64,000 nucleotides of DNA from Pseudomonas viridiflava (GCF_900602065.1 NZ_UWFN01000328.1:124001-188000); one strand, 5' to 3'; counted from the first letter of the stretch, positions 1 to 8,031 are shown. The notes: generated from the letters alone by a model not told the origin. Made by a program: numbers and translations.

Positions 1-562
1 ACTTTTCCATCATCTCCACGCGCCACTTCTCTTGCAGCGACGCGGGACAAACGATCAATACACTACGAATACGATGGCGCAACAGCATTTCCTGGATGAC
101 CAGACCTGCTTCGATCGTCTTGCCGAGACCCACGTCATCGGCAATCAGCAAGTTGACGCGAGCCATGTCGATCGCGCGCACCAGAGGATCCAACTGGAAG
201 TCCTGAAGGCTCACACCGCTACGAAACGGTGCCTGGAGAAAACCGCGATCGGCATTAGTAGCGGCTCCCCAGCGCACGGCATCGAGAAACGCTTCTAGCG
301 TATTCGAATCGTCCTGCCCAGTGATTGCAGGCAAACCAGCACGTTCGATGACGTGCGCCCCCGGCTCGATTTCCCAGATGACCTGGAGCTCTTCGCCCAA
401 AGCATCTTCATCAATGGAGGACAGAGTGATGGCGTTCTGTTGCACGATGCCCAATTTGGAAGCACTGACCTCCGCGACAACCCACTGCCGACGCCTGACC
501 TCAACGAGCTGGCCTGGCTCCGGCAGACCGCAATGGCTGATGCTTTCTACAGGTTCGAGCAT
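1..562 (-). CDS. drmD: SNF2-type helicase, DrmD-like (DISARM), N-terminal part only
   Basis: This minus-strand gene runs off the left edge, and 187 N-terminal codons are visible. The ATG at 560-562 has GAGGAG a few bases upstream. Residues 18-30 read LVEVRRRQWVVAE, followed by the acidic stretch SSIDEDALGEELQ, a style I associate with DrmD, the SNF2 helicase of class 1 DISARM. A Q-motif-like segment lies near residues 113-127, the Walker A motif DVGLGKT at 143-149 and motif Ia (LIVCPASLQEKW) at 169-180. Such helicases use ATP to translocate on DNA. The assignment to DISARM rests on the N-terminus alone, because the partner genes (drmMI, drmA, drmB, drmC) would lie outside the window. It could also be the SNF2 helicase of another defence locus. 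Confidence 0.7.
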   Translation of the reverse strand, partial: MLEPVESISHCGLPEPGQLVEVRRRQWVVAEVSASKLGIVQQNAITLSSIDEDALGEELQVIWEIEPGAHVIERAGLPAITGQDDSNTLEAFLDAVRWGAATNADRGFLQAPFRSGVSLQDFQLDPLVRAIDMARVNLLIADDVGLGKTIEAGLVIQEMLLRHRIRSVLIVCPASLQEKWRVEMMEK

Positions 563-763
563 TCTAACTCCTCATACAGCGCTGCTGATTCAGCATCGCC
601 GCGGAAAATCGCAAAACTCAGCTCAGATGAGCAACAAAGTCATCACGTTGGACATGATCAATTTTTAATGGAACACATTTTTTCAGGCTGAAGAATCGGC
701 CTCACCCCGAGGAATGCAGCCCTCTGCAGGGCCCACCAATAGTGGCATTATGGATGATTTGTG

Positions 764-877
764 ATGAGGACTGTAAAGGAAGGGGCCATGCTTTATTATT
801 CTGCTGCAAGCGTGGACTGTTCAGCCTGTCTCAATGCATGGCTCCGCACGCGACAAGTCATACCTGAAATGCGTTGA
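764..877 (+). pseudogene. Possible transposase relic (Cys-containing segment)
   Basis: A 37-codon open stretch (ATG at 764 or 788, stop at 875-877) lies in the gap between the divergent helicase and kinase genes. It reads MLYYSAASVDCSAC and then a basic tail, which resembles the short Cys-x2-Cys segment near the C-terminal part of IS1182-like transposases. The ATG at 788 has AAGGAAGGGG before it, so a tiny peptide gene cannot be excluded. I see no other gene in 563-909. Confidence 0.25.
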
Positions 878-909
878 GAGAAAAAACTGAAATTCACTAA
901 GGATTATTG

Positions 910-1518
910 ATGATCACCTTAGCCCCCAAAGCGACGCCCCAGCACCTTTCGGGGCGCAGGATTGAAATCCTCGGAGTATTTGGCTCCGGAAAGACAACGC
1001 TTGCTAGACGGCTCATCACTGACGTCCAACTGCTACTGGCCGAACAACATGAACAAAACCCATTTTGGGGCACTGAGCGTCCGAACCAAATTCTGGGTTA
1101 TCTTGCTTACGATCTTTCTTTTTTGATGCAGCATGCACATTTGGTAGCAAGTGCAACTGCTGAAGAAATCTATTTTTGTGATTGGTCTTTTAAGTCCGAT
1201 CGGATTTGGGCGTCAATGCGGCTGGATAGTGATTTTTCCGCATACGACGCCGTATATCAAATCATTCAACAACGGCTTCCTTCACCTCTCGGATATCTTT
1301 ATCTCAAACAACCAGCTGAAGTAATCGTACAGCGTCTTGGAGTACGCGGGAGGATTCCAGAGCAAAGCTTCATCGATTATGTACAAGCGGCTGTAGAAGA
1401 AATGGAAAAATTTATCTGCACTATGCCAACCGCTCAAGTACTAGAGGTCGCAGATGATACCCCGCTTAATGAGATTTTGGCCTGGCTCGAAAAATCCAGC
1501 GAAAACAAGGAGGTATGA
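910..1518 (+). CDS. Deoxynucleoside-kinase-like P-loop protein
   Basis: This 202-residue protein is the first gene of a three-gene cassette. It has a P-loop GVFGSGKTT at residues 22-30, a segment CDWSFKSDRIWA near 90-101 that resembles the ERS/DRS..SDR region of deoxynucleoside kinases, and YLYLKQPAEVIVQRLGVRGR near 130-148 that matches the LID-side strand and Arg-rich helix of that family. Family members transfer phosphate from ATP to the 5' hydroxyl of deoxynucleosides; the substrate here is unknown. The ATG at 910 is preferred over an in-frame TTG at 907 because AAGGA lies at 899-903. The gene ends 4 bases before the next start. The codon use is AT-richer than in the core genes of the window. 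Confidence 0.7.
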   Translation: MITLAPKATPQHLSGRRIEILGVFGSGKTTLARRLITDVQLLLAEQHEQNPFWGTERPNQILGYLAYDLSFLMQHAHLVASATAEEIYFCDWSFKSDRIWASMRLDSDFSAYDAVYQIIQQRLPSPLGYLYLKQPAEVIVQRLGVRGRIPEQSFIDYVQAAVEEMEKFICTMPTAQVLEVADDTPLNEILAWLEKSSENKEV

Positions 1519-1522
1519 CGCG

Positions 1523-3697
1523 ATGAAAAGCGCCGCTAGTGAGGCATTGAAATCCTACAGGGTAGATGGCCCACCTCTATACTTGATCGGCACATTCGAT
1601 ACGGGGGTGACTGTATTTAGCCAGCAAACGCGAGCTTTGAATCTGGCCTGGGCAGCAATCGAGTCGGACCTTGTGGGGACAACTCCAAATGATCCAAGCA
1701 TCTCTGCCTGCAGAGGATATAAAATTGCAATTGTTGGGGCTGGATTTGCCGGGTTATCCGTAGCTGCCGGATTGATTTCAAAAGGAGCCGCCGCAGATAT
1801 TACAATATTCGAACAGAGAGACACTCTCTTGCCACTTCAGCAAGGAAGCGATTCGCGCTGGCTGCATCCTCGCATCTACGATTGGCCTAGGGAGGGCAGC
1901 CAAGCAAGTGTGGCTATGCTCCCCGTTTTAAACTGGACAGCTGCTCGAGCCTCTGATGTCGTAGTTCAAGTTTTGGCTGAGTGGAAAAAGTTACTTTCGG
2001 ACCCCAAACGAATAACCCCTACACTTTACTGCAATACTCGCCACCTACAGATTCACGAAATTGGAGCCGATACAACCCGATTGAAACTTGAATGGGTGGG
2101 CGAAAAAAGAACTGCAAAAGATGGAACATCTTCTCAGGAAAACACCCCAAACACGGTGGGACTGTCTGACGACTTCGACATGGTGATATTAGCAACGGGA
2201 TTTGGGGTTGAGCGAGATGGAGCACTTTCTTATTGGCGCAATGAAACCATTGGCCAACCAAGTTTAGACCAATCCCGCCGTACCTTCCTGGTTTCTGGAC
2301 AAGGGGACGGCGCCATGATTGATGTGTTACGCCTCCGAATTTCACAATATCGACAAGACCGAATTTTAGAAGAGCTTTTCAACGACAAAGTAAATCTCTT
2401 CAGCCTCATACAACAGCTACATATTAAATTCTCCAGCGCCGAACATAAAATCGGTCTTTTCTCCGATCTTGAAAAGCTAGCGCATGAAGAGAGCTCAAAA
2501 GATGAATTCAAAAAAGTAACAGAGGAGCTGTCACAGCGTTTGCGCCGAGACACGGATGTAATCATGCATCTAAAAGTTAAAAACCTATCCCAACTACTTG
2601 ACCCCTCAACATCTAGAATTTCTTTTCAGAACAAATTACTTGTATTCTTTCTATACAAGTGCGGCGGCTTTGTTCCATCTACGTTAGCAGAAGAAAACCT
2701 TATAAAGCAGCACGGCATCCACGAGAACAACATAGTACGCCGCCACGGAACCTATCGGGATGAACAACTTAGCGCGATCTTATCTGAGGGCCTATACTCG
2801 AAAATTATAAATCACCGTAAAAGCCCTGAACCTGCACCATATGCTCAATCGGATAAGCCGCGCTGGCCAGGAGGTTATTTTGATATACCTGGCAAGATCG
2901 AAAATATTGATAAGGTTGACGACTCTCAGCGTGCCCACTGGCGCAAAGAGTATTTACCTGGACCAACGGAATTATTGGCTACCACCTTTTGCGCTGCGCT
3001 CGCAGGAGTCATATGCTCTCGTCACTCAGAAGCGGGGCGTTTACGTGTTACGCTACACCGCGCTATAGCCTTTGGAGATGAGGAGCTATTACAGCAGGCA
3101 TGTGATTATCAGGGGTCGGATAGCGCGCGCGGGGAAAAAACGGCTGCAGCTCGTACATTTCCAGCAAACAACGGAACTATCGGACTTGCTTACAAGTGCC
3201 GCCAGATTGTTAGATCAAAATTATTAACTGAGTCAAAACAACTAAGCAAAAAAATGGAGTCATTGCAATTACATGCAGCCTCTAGAACAATGTCAAACAA
3301 GGTCAACTTTGTACTTGCGATCCCACTATTAGAGCCTGAGCAGTCTTCAGGATATACTTCACCATCGCCTGTAGCGGGGGTCATTTATATTGACAGCGAA
3401 GCTCCAGGATTTTTCATAGATGACAACGAACTAAAAGATCTAGTACGTATGACAACAGAGCTTCTCAACGCATTGATTCGGGCAAAAAAAAGGCCGTTCG
3501 ATCGAATACGCAACATTGCAATGACAGGACTTAACACTCCAATCAAGGCCGCAGAAAAGTTACCGGAAAATGTTAGCGACACCCTCCAGCTTGTATCTGC
3601 TGTGAGACCGCCGCAAACTCTAGAGCCGCTAGATTTAAACTACGACCATTCAGATTTCTTTCCTGTTTTAGAGGCTAAAAAAATTGGACACTCATGA
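1523..3697 (+). CDS. FAD/NAD(P)-binding protein with C-terminal GAF-like domain
   Basis: This is a 724-residue protein starting at an ATG with AAGGAGG at 1507-1513. Residues 18-46 form an unusual N-terminal segment (YLIGTFDTGVTVFSQQ, then ALNLAW). A Rossmann dinucleotide-binding motif GAGFAG lies at 72-77 with an acidic residue closing the second strand (ITIFEQRD). ATGFG at 224-228 and a second glycine-rich motif SGQGDGAMID at 258-267 are typical of two-dinucleotide flavoproteins. The middle 300 residues are helical and unassigned. From about residue 590 the sequence (VLAIPLLEPE, VAGVIYIDSE, then ELKDLVRMTTELL) looks like the end of a GAF sensor domain. A sensor fused to a flavoenzyme suggests ligand- or redox-gated activity (inference). 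The last 14 bases overlap the next gene. Confidence 0.65.
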   Translation: MKSAASEALKSYRVDGPPLYLIGTFDTGVTVFSQQTRALNLAWAAIESDLVGTTPNDPSISACRGYKIAIVGAGFAGLSVAAGLISKGAAADITIFEQRDTLLPLQQGSDSRWLHPRIYDWPREGSQASVAMLPVLNWTAARASDVVVQVLAEWKKLLSDPKRITPTLYCNTRHLQIHEIGADTTRLKLEWVGEKRTAKDGTSSQENTPNTVGLSDDFDMVILATGFGVERDGALSYWRNETIGQPSLDQSRRTFLVSGQGDGAMIDVLRLRISQYRQDRILEELFNDKVNLFSLIQQLHIKFSSAEHKIGLFSDLEKLAHEESSKDEFKKVTEELSQRLRRDTDVIMHLKVKNLSQLLDPSTSRISFQNKLLVFFLYKCGGFVPSTLAEENLIKQHGIHENNIVRRHGTYRDEQLSAILSEGLYSKIINHRKSPEPAPYAQSDKPRWPGGYFDIPGKIENIDKVDDSQRAHWRKEYLPGPTELLATTFCAALAGVICSRHSEAGRLRVTLHRAIAFGDEELLQQACDYQGSDSARGEKTAAARTFPANNGTIGLAYKCRQIVRSKLLTESKQLSKKMESLQLHAASRTMSNKVNFVLAIPLLEPEQSSGYTSPSPVAGVIYIDSEAPGFFIDDNELKDLVRMTTELLNALIRAKKRPFDRIRNIAMTGLNTPIKAAEKLPENVSDTLQLVSAVRPPQTLEPLDLNYDHSDFFPVLEAKKIGHS

Positions 3698-3950
3698 GCT
3701 CAAGAGCTGGCCTAAGTTTTTCAATCAAATAATTGCTGGACTCCGAATGCATGAGCTGCGCCGAAATGATCGCAACTTTCAAATCGGAGATCGAATTAAA
3801 CTTTGCGAATTCGATCCAGACTCCCAAGCATATACTGGCCGGACATACGCAGTTGAGATCACCTCAATCACCTCGACCAAAGAGTCTTGCGCTGTATCTA
3901 AAGAGGCTCTACATCCTGAGTTTTGCATCATGAGCGTGAAGGCAGTATAA
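3684..3950 (+). CDS. DUF3850 (ASCH/PUA-like) protein
   Basis: This 88-residue protein begins at TTG 3684, inside the end of the FAD gene, with a GAGG-type ribosome site about ten bases upstream. The start is fixed by the family motif: THELKSWPKFF opens the domain and ELRRNDRNF followed by GD.IKL.EFDP is the DUF3850 core. DUF3850 proteins belong to the ASCH/PUA superfamily, a fold that binds RNA or modified nucleotides, and they are common in phages and mobile elements. Overlap and same strand imply translational coupling in the cassette. Its biochemical role here is not known. Confidence 0.75.
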   Translation: MDTHELKSWPKFFNQIIAGLRMHELRRNDRNFQIGDRIKLCEFDPDSQAYTGRTYAVEITSITSTKESCAVSKEALHPEFCIMSVKAV

Positions 3951-3973
3951 AATCTTTAGCTTTTATGCCCCTT

Positions 3974-4001
3974 GAAAGGCAAGCAACCTAACTTGCCTTT
4001 C
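3974..4001. terminator. Stem-loop after the three-gene cassette
   Basis: A 10-bp perfect stem (GAAAGGCAAG and its complement) encloses the 8-base loop CAACCTAA, between the cassette on the plus strand and the convergent Gp2-like gene on the minus strand. There is no clear T-run on either side, so termination efficiency is uncertain. Confidence 0.45.
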
Positions 4002-4054
4002 GAGAAAAATCTGATACCGACACTTTTTTCCGTTATATATCGTGAGATTTTAAT

Positions 4055-5020
4055 TTAGTCGCTAGCCAGCCACGACCGGATACCAACCATTCGTAGGCAT
4101 CGAGCCCCCTGGGGCCTCAGGCGCAACAGCTGATTATCCTTTACCAAATAATGCATCGCGCAGTGAAGATGCAAACGGATCTTCCGATCGTTGCGAAGAA
4201 TGACGCCGATTCCCAGTTTTTCTCCATATCTGTCCTTATCTTGGTTACAACTATCGAAATAGCCGTGCCCCTGCGTCACACGCCCCCATAGCTCACCAAT
4301 CAGCCGCGCCTTGTAGATATCCCGGCAAACCTTGGCGCCATTGAAGAAAAACGCCGCGTGGATGTGATAGCCCCGATCCTGCCCCTGCTCCACTGCGCAG
4401 ATATAGCCGGTCTCATGATCAAAGATTGGATTGCGCTCACGCTCGGCGATTAACCTGTCCAGATCATTAAAAATGTGCTCAACACGCAGCCTAGCTTGAG
4501 ACTCCTTGTGGTAATACAGATTGACCCTGACCACAACGGTACGTGCGTAACGATCCAGCACGGCATCCGTGTAATCAGTGACCCTATCTTCCTGCTTCCT
4601 GGACTGATACCGACGATCATCCTTTCTACGGCGATACCGTTGCTCCCGAGTCAACTGATGGATCATCACGACCAGCAGATTCATGCTGCGGTGATGGTCC
4701 AGATAGGCCGTTCCCGCTTCATCCAAGCAGACAGGACCAGCAGGACTACGTTCCAGCCCAATATGCTGACAAGCCTCCCAGAAGGCTTGCAGGTGCTCGC
4801 TGTAACGGTATTGGGAACGATCATCAAACAAGTCGATCATTTGCTGGATGTAATCGAAGTATCGGGAGAGCATGGTCGGCATCATCTGCTCGAGACCCGA
4901 GCATGTACCTTTAAACCGGAATGCTGGCGTGTCGCTTTGTTCGACCGCCTTGACGAGTCGCTCGATCTGGATGGCAATAGCGGATTGTGAGAGATGGGTG
5001 TAAGCGTTGGTGCTGATCAT
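4055..5020 (-). CDS. Inovirus-type Gp2 / YagK-YfjJ family replication protein
   Basis: This 321-residue protein belongs to the inovirus Gp2 / YagK_YfjJ C-terminal family. The landmark is GYHIHAAFFFNG at residues 217-228, a His-x-His motif like that of HUH-type replication initiators, followed by ELWGRVTQGHGYFDSCN around 243-259. A basic stretch (REQRYRRRKDDRRYQSRKQ) near 125-143 precedes it. Such genes are carried by satellite elements and integrative islands and probably initiate DNA replication (inference from the HUH-like motif). It lies downstream of AlpA on the same strand across a 380-base gap, so it may have its own promoter. Confidence 0.75.
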   Translation of the reverse strand: MISTNAYTHLSQSAIAIQIERLVKAVEQSDTPAFRFKGTCSGLEQMMPTMLSRYFDYIQQMIDLFDDRSQYRYSEHLQAFWEACQHIGLERSPAGPVCLDEAGTAYLDHHRSMNLLVVMIHQLTREQRYRRRKDDRRYQSRKQEDRVTDYTDAVLDRYARTVVVRVNLYYHKESQARLRVEHIFNDLDRLIAERERNPIFDHETGYICAVEQGQDRGYHIHAAFFFNGAKVCRDIYKARLIGELWGRVTQGHGYFDSCNQDKDRYGEKLGIGVILRNDRKIRLHLHCAMHYLVKDNQLLRLRPQGARCLRMVGIRSWLASD

Positions 5021-5400
5021 GATTGTGTACCTGGCGGTTGTTCCTATACCAGATACCGCCTATGCATTTTTTAACCGGTGAGTTACTCCTAGGTAAGCCG
5101 TGATCACGGGATCGGAGGTTGATTGCTTTCTGTTCGCTTGCTTACTGATTGCTGATGACTTGATGACTACTTATTGATTACCTAGAAGCTATATAACTAG
5201 ATGCAGCTCTGTCGCTAGTGAACCCTCCCGCCCAGACGGCCAAATCAGAGAGCTATTGCCAAGCCAGGCAGGAGATCGACCAATCGGCGCCATGGGGGAG
5301 TTAGCTGAGAACCGCCTGTTCATTATTCGGCATAAAGGCCAGGACCGTCTCTTTGGCGGTCCCGGCCTTTATGCTTGATAGTCCAACCCCTTCTCAAATC
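5021..5400. other. Gene-free stretch between Gp2-like gene and alpA
   Basis: No supported gene. It holds a strong inverted repeat (listed separately) and, near 5148-5178, a run of short ATG-rich direct repeats including two tandem copies of TGATGACT. Given the adjacent replication-type gene this could be an origin or promoter region, but nothing is decisive. Confidence 0.3.
5331..5373 (-). terminator. Long inverted repeat downstream of alpA
   Basis: Two 17-base arms (starting CATAAAGGCC at 5331 and ending GGCCTTTATG at 5373) pair with one mismatch around a 9-base loop. It lies just after the alpA stop codon in the direction of transcription, so it probably ends or processes the alpA message. 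A long T-run is absent. Confidence 0.6.
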
Positions 5401-5589
5401 TCACACGCCCAGATCACGTGCCTCAATCCTGGCCAAGATCCAGTCGTACACTTCTCCTTCGACCCAGCCAACGCAGCGATCTCCCAGCGAGACTGATTTT
5501 GGGAAAGTACCTTCATCGATGTATTTGTAAATGGTAGACCGGGCCAGACCGGTCGAATTTATGACGTCTTTCAGGCGGATGATTCTCAT
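5401..5589 (-). CDS. alpA: AlpA-family transcriptional regulator
   Basis: This 62-residue protein is a typical AlpA/MerR-like single-domain regulator. It begins MRIIRLKDVINSTGLARSTIYKYI, an HTH, followed by FPKSVSLGDRCVGWVEGEVYDWI, the family's wing and last helix. The start has GAGGAG seven bases upstream. AlpA proteins activate excision or integrase genes of prophages and islands, so this marks the surrounding DNA as mobile. No integrase gene is visible in the window. It sits 67 bases after the two-HTH regulator on the same strand, probably in one operon. Confidence 0.85.
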   Translation of the reverse strand: MRIIRLKDVINSTGLARSTIYKYIDEGTFPKSVSLGDRCVGWVEGEVYDWILARIEARDLGV

Positions 5590-5656
5590 GAACGGGGCTC
5601 CTCTGTTCGTTCAGAGGATTGGCAGGGACTGTAAAAAAGTACCGCCCACTGCCCTG

Positions 5657-7075
5657 CTATTTCGCCAGTAGCACCTGCCCGCGCACATCAACAGACAATT
5701 CACCGCCTGGCGGAGTCAGCAAGCCATACAAACATTGTTCTTCCTTAGATACCGCCGCTAAATCAGTAAATCCTCGAATCTCCACCCGATTAGAAGGCCC
5801 ACGCTCGACTACATGCAGCGCTTCCGAAAACACTACGCCATTCCGAGGCAACACAAGAACTGCTCGCGAAGGGTAGAACCCCGCCCGCCCGAATTCCTTA
5901 TTAGTCGCCTTCTGCACGGGAAGAAGTACGTAGTCCATTGCCTTGAAATCAATACCCGTGACTGGTGCAGATTTGCGCACAAACCAGTTAGCTCTGACAC
6001 TTTCCGCCACGTTCCTTACCTGCTCACACAAATAGCGGACTAGCAACCGAGAGCCTTCAGCATCGACGGCGCCACCAAGCAAATCGAGCTCTATCAACCG
6101 AGTGAGCTGCGATTCGCCTTTACCGAACTCATCCCAATGACGAGAAAGCAGGTCTCCGGCGTAAAAATCGAGCCTACTCCTCAAAAAATAGGCTAGCCCT
6201 CGCTCGTGCTTATCCTTAAAAAATTTACGAACGCCGACACGACGTTGAATTTCCGATTCCGATTCCGGCACTGACTTGAGGATGTAATCCACCTGATCAC
6301 TTGTGTCCTCCGGAGTCGGTACCCGAGTCACCGACACCAGTAACATAGGCAAGCTCTGCCCACAGCTCAATTCCGGATGGTGTAGGTTGAGGTAGTAAAC
6401 GCTTTTCGTCTTCTTGAAAATGACTGACCCCGTTGCCCCCGGTGTGTATGCCCGAATCAAGCCATCGTCGAGCAAGGTTCTAACTCGGTTTTTCAACCGT
6501 ACTGGGCTCAGCCCGGTTATCCGCGCCAGCTCTGCGCTTCCCAGATCCCTTACAACGCCAAATCGGTCTGCGCGAATCAACAGTGCAGCAAGCAGTACTC
6601 GATTTACCACGCTCACTCGCCCCTGCCCTCTGCTTGCTCGCACCTGAGCAAGAGGAGCAGTTGCTCTCTGTTCATCTTGCTGTGTGGCGATAGCTGATCG
6701 TTGATCAGCCACCTTGAGCTCATGCTGTAGCAGGTGGCGAATTACCTTTTCGTGAACAACCTCTGTCACGTCATGTTGAGCAACCTGCGCTGCGTAGCTT
6801 GCGCCTAACTCATAGTGCCTTTTGGGACGACCTTGCCCGCTCACCACATCTCGGCGAACCAATACCCCAGCAGCAACCAGCGAATTCAAAGCCGCGCCAG
6901 CCTGGGCATCAGAGATTCCAAAACGCACCGCCAGCTCCTTAACACCCGCACTAATACCTCTAGCAACCAAACCGAGCTCAGCCAGACGGATCAGCAAATA
7001 TTTCGCCTCAGGGCTGATTCCCTTCGCCTCACTGCGCAGCACCGTAAGCAGCATATCGTTCACAAAGTCATCCAA
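5657..7075 (-). CDS. Two-HTH DNA-binding protein of mobile-element type
   Basis: I do not recognise a named family for this 472-residue protein. An N-terminal winged-helix segment (residues about 24-75: AKYLLIRLAELGLVARG, VKELAVRFGISDAQAGAALNSLVAAGVL) resembles replication or plasmid regulators. A second HTH (ELARITGLSPVRLKNRVRTLL) lies near the middle. The C-terminal 200 residues have no motif I can name. The coordinates use TTG 7075, and an in-frame ATG at 7054 is an alternative because neither has a clear ribosome site. It is divergent from the ribbon-helix-helix gene across a palindrome-rich gap, and upstream of alpA. A regulatory or replication-control role in the element is inferred. 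Confidence 0.6.
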   Translation of the reverse strand: MDDFVNDMLLTVLRSEAKGISPEAKYLLIRLAELGLVARGISAGVKELAVRFGISDAQAGAALNSLVAAGVLVRRDVVSGQGRPKRHYELGASYAAQVAQHDVTEVVHEKVIRHLLQHELKVADQRSAIATQQDEQRATAPLAQVRASRGQGRVSVVNRVLLAALLIRADRFGVVRDLGSAELARITGLSPVRLKNRVRTLLDDGLIRAYTPGATGSVIFKKTKSVYYLNLHHPELSCGQSLPMLLVSVTRVPTPEDTSDQVDYILKSVPESESEIQRRVGVRKFFKDKHERGLAYFLRSRLDFYAGDLLSRHWDEFGKGESQLTRLIELDLLGGAVDAEGSRLLVRYLCEQVRNVAESVRANWFVRKSAPVTGIDFKAMDYVLLPVQKATNKEFGRAGFYPSRAVLVLPRNGVVFSEALHVVERGPSNRVEIRGFTDLAAVSKEEQCLYGLLTPPGGELSVDVRGQVLLAK

Positions 7076-7141
7076 TGCCCATGAGTATTTCTATATTTTA
7101 TCTCAATAATTACAGACTGTTTAATTTCAAATCTAATACTC

Positions 7142-7177
7142 AGTAATTTACAAAGTAGACTACTGTAGTAAATTACT
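7142..7177. promoter_or_regulatory. Nested palindrome between divergent genes
   Basis: AGTAATTTAC (7142-7151) and its exact complement GTAAATTACT (7168-7177) flank a smaller palindrome, GTAGACTAC (7156-7164). A partial third copy, AAGTAATT, follows at 7178-7185. The site lies 35-70 bases before the ribbon-helix-helix gene and upstream of the divergent regulator, as expected for an operator or partition-like site. The symmetry is seen directly; the binding protein is inferred. Confidence 0.6.
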
Positions 7178-7211
7178 AAGTAATTCATTGAAAAACCTCA
7201 AGCGGACGCAT

Positions 7212-7850
7212 ATGAGCATTGGTATGACGAACACCTCCTGGTTCGACCTCGAAAACGCAGATCAGCGCAGGTGGGCTTTGAATTACCTTCGGACATACCG
7301 ACGCGCGCTCGTCACAGAGAGGGAGCTAGACGATTGGTTCGAGCAGGAGCGAGAGCAAGACTCTGCAGTCCTGGCGAGAATGAAATCGGCTTGGGGCCAG
7401 GTTCAGAGAAGGAAAGAGAGCAAGCGAGCAGGAGAGAAAGCATGCAGCTTCGTACTTTCATCCAAGGCAAAGCGTCACTTGGATACGTTGGCAAAGCAGA
7501 ACGATTCCAGCATTAAAGATTTCCTTGAGACCTTGCTATCTGACGAGTACGAGGAGGCAAACCAACAGAAAATCGCGGCCAGGGACGCCGCCAAGAAGGC
7601 CGTCGAAAAGGAAAAGCTGCTAAGGAAGAAACTCGAGGCAATCAACTCAGCTCTCCATGAGTGCATTACGGAACTGACGCAGCGCACCATAATGATGGAA
7701 GCCGAAAACCTCTCAATCGACGACATCTCTGAAGAGCAAAAGAGCCGAAGCGCAGCGCTTCACTCGGAAACACTAAAGAAATTTACTGCCAAACGGCCAA
7801 TGCTCCATCGGGATGAAGTGTTTCCTCGCGGCATGGAAAGACCAACGTAG
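7212..7850 (+). CDS. Ribbon-helix-helix protein with MatP-like layout and coiled coil
   Basis: This is a 212-residue protein (ATG 7212; an upstream TTG at 7188 is less likely). The N-terminus (ADQRRWALNYLRTYRRA, ELDDWFEQ) and the segment KACSFVLSSKAKRHLDTLAKQNDSSIKDFLETLL near residues 75-110 resemble the arrangement in MatP, where a helical domain precedes a ribbon-helix-helix DNA-binding fold. The rest (about 115-190) is a Lys/Glu/Ala-rich coiled coil. The nested palindrome just upstream is a natural candidate target. The similarity to MatP is judged by eye; it may instead be an element-specific partition or regulatory protein. Confidence 0.5.
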   Translation: MSIGMTNTSWFDLENADQRRWALNYLRTYRRALVTERELDDWFEQEREQDSAVLARMKSAWGQVQRRKESKRAGEKACSFVLSSKAKRHLDTLAKQNDSSIKDFLETLLSDEYEEANQQKIAARDAAKKAVEKEKLLRKKLEAINSALHECITELTQRTIMMEAENLSIDDISEEQKSRSAALHSETLKKFTAKRPMLHRDEVFPRGMERPT

Positions 7851-8009
7851 CGGAGACCCACGATGCGCACAGCACAAGTTCTGTTAGCGATGCTGGCCGC
7901 CCATCATGCCCCCCAAGGCACCAAGCAAATTACATTGGCATTCCAAATGGCATTCCAGCAAAAAAACAAAACCAGACTTTTCTTTTTAAATCATTATCTT
8001 GAAAGCTCT

Positions 8010-8031
8010 GTTCAGATTACCCCGGCCACCA
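8010..8031 (+). repeat. tmRNA 3'-end-like sequence, possible attachment-site remnant
   Basis: The 22 bases contain GTTCA, then AT, then CCCCGGC and CACCA in the order and near-spacing of the T-arm and acceptor end of pseudomonad tmRNA as I recall it. Several mismatches and a small deletion make it non-functional as RNA. Integrative elements often use the ssrA 3' end, and the mobile-type genes lie to its left, so it could be an attachment-site remnant. Confidence 0.3.
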
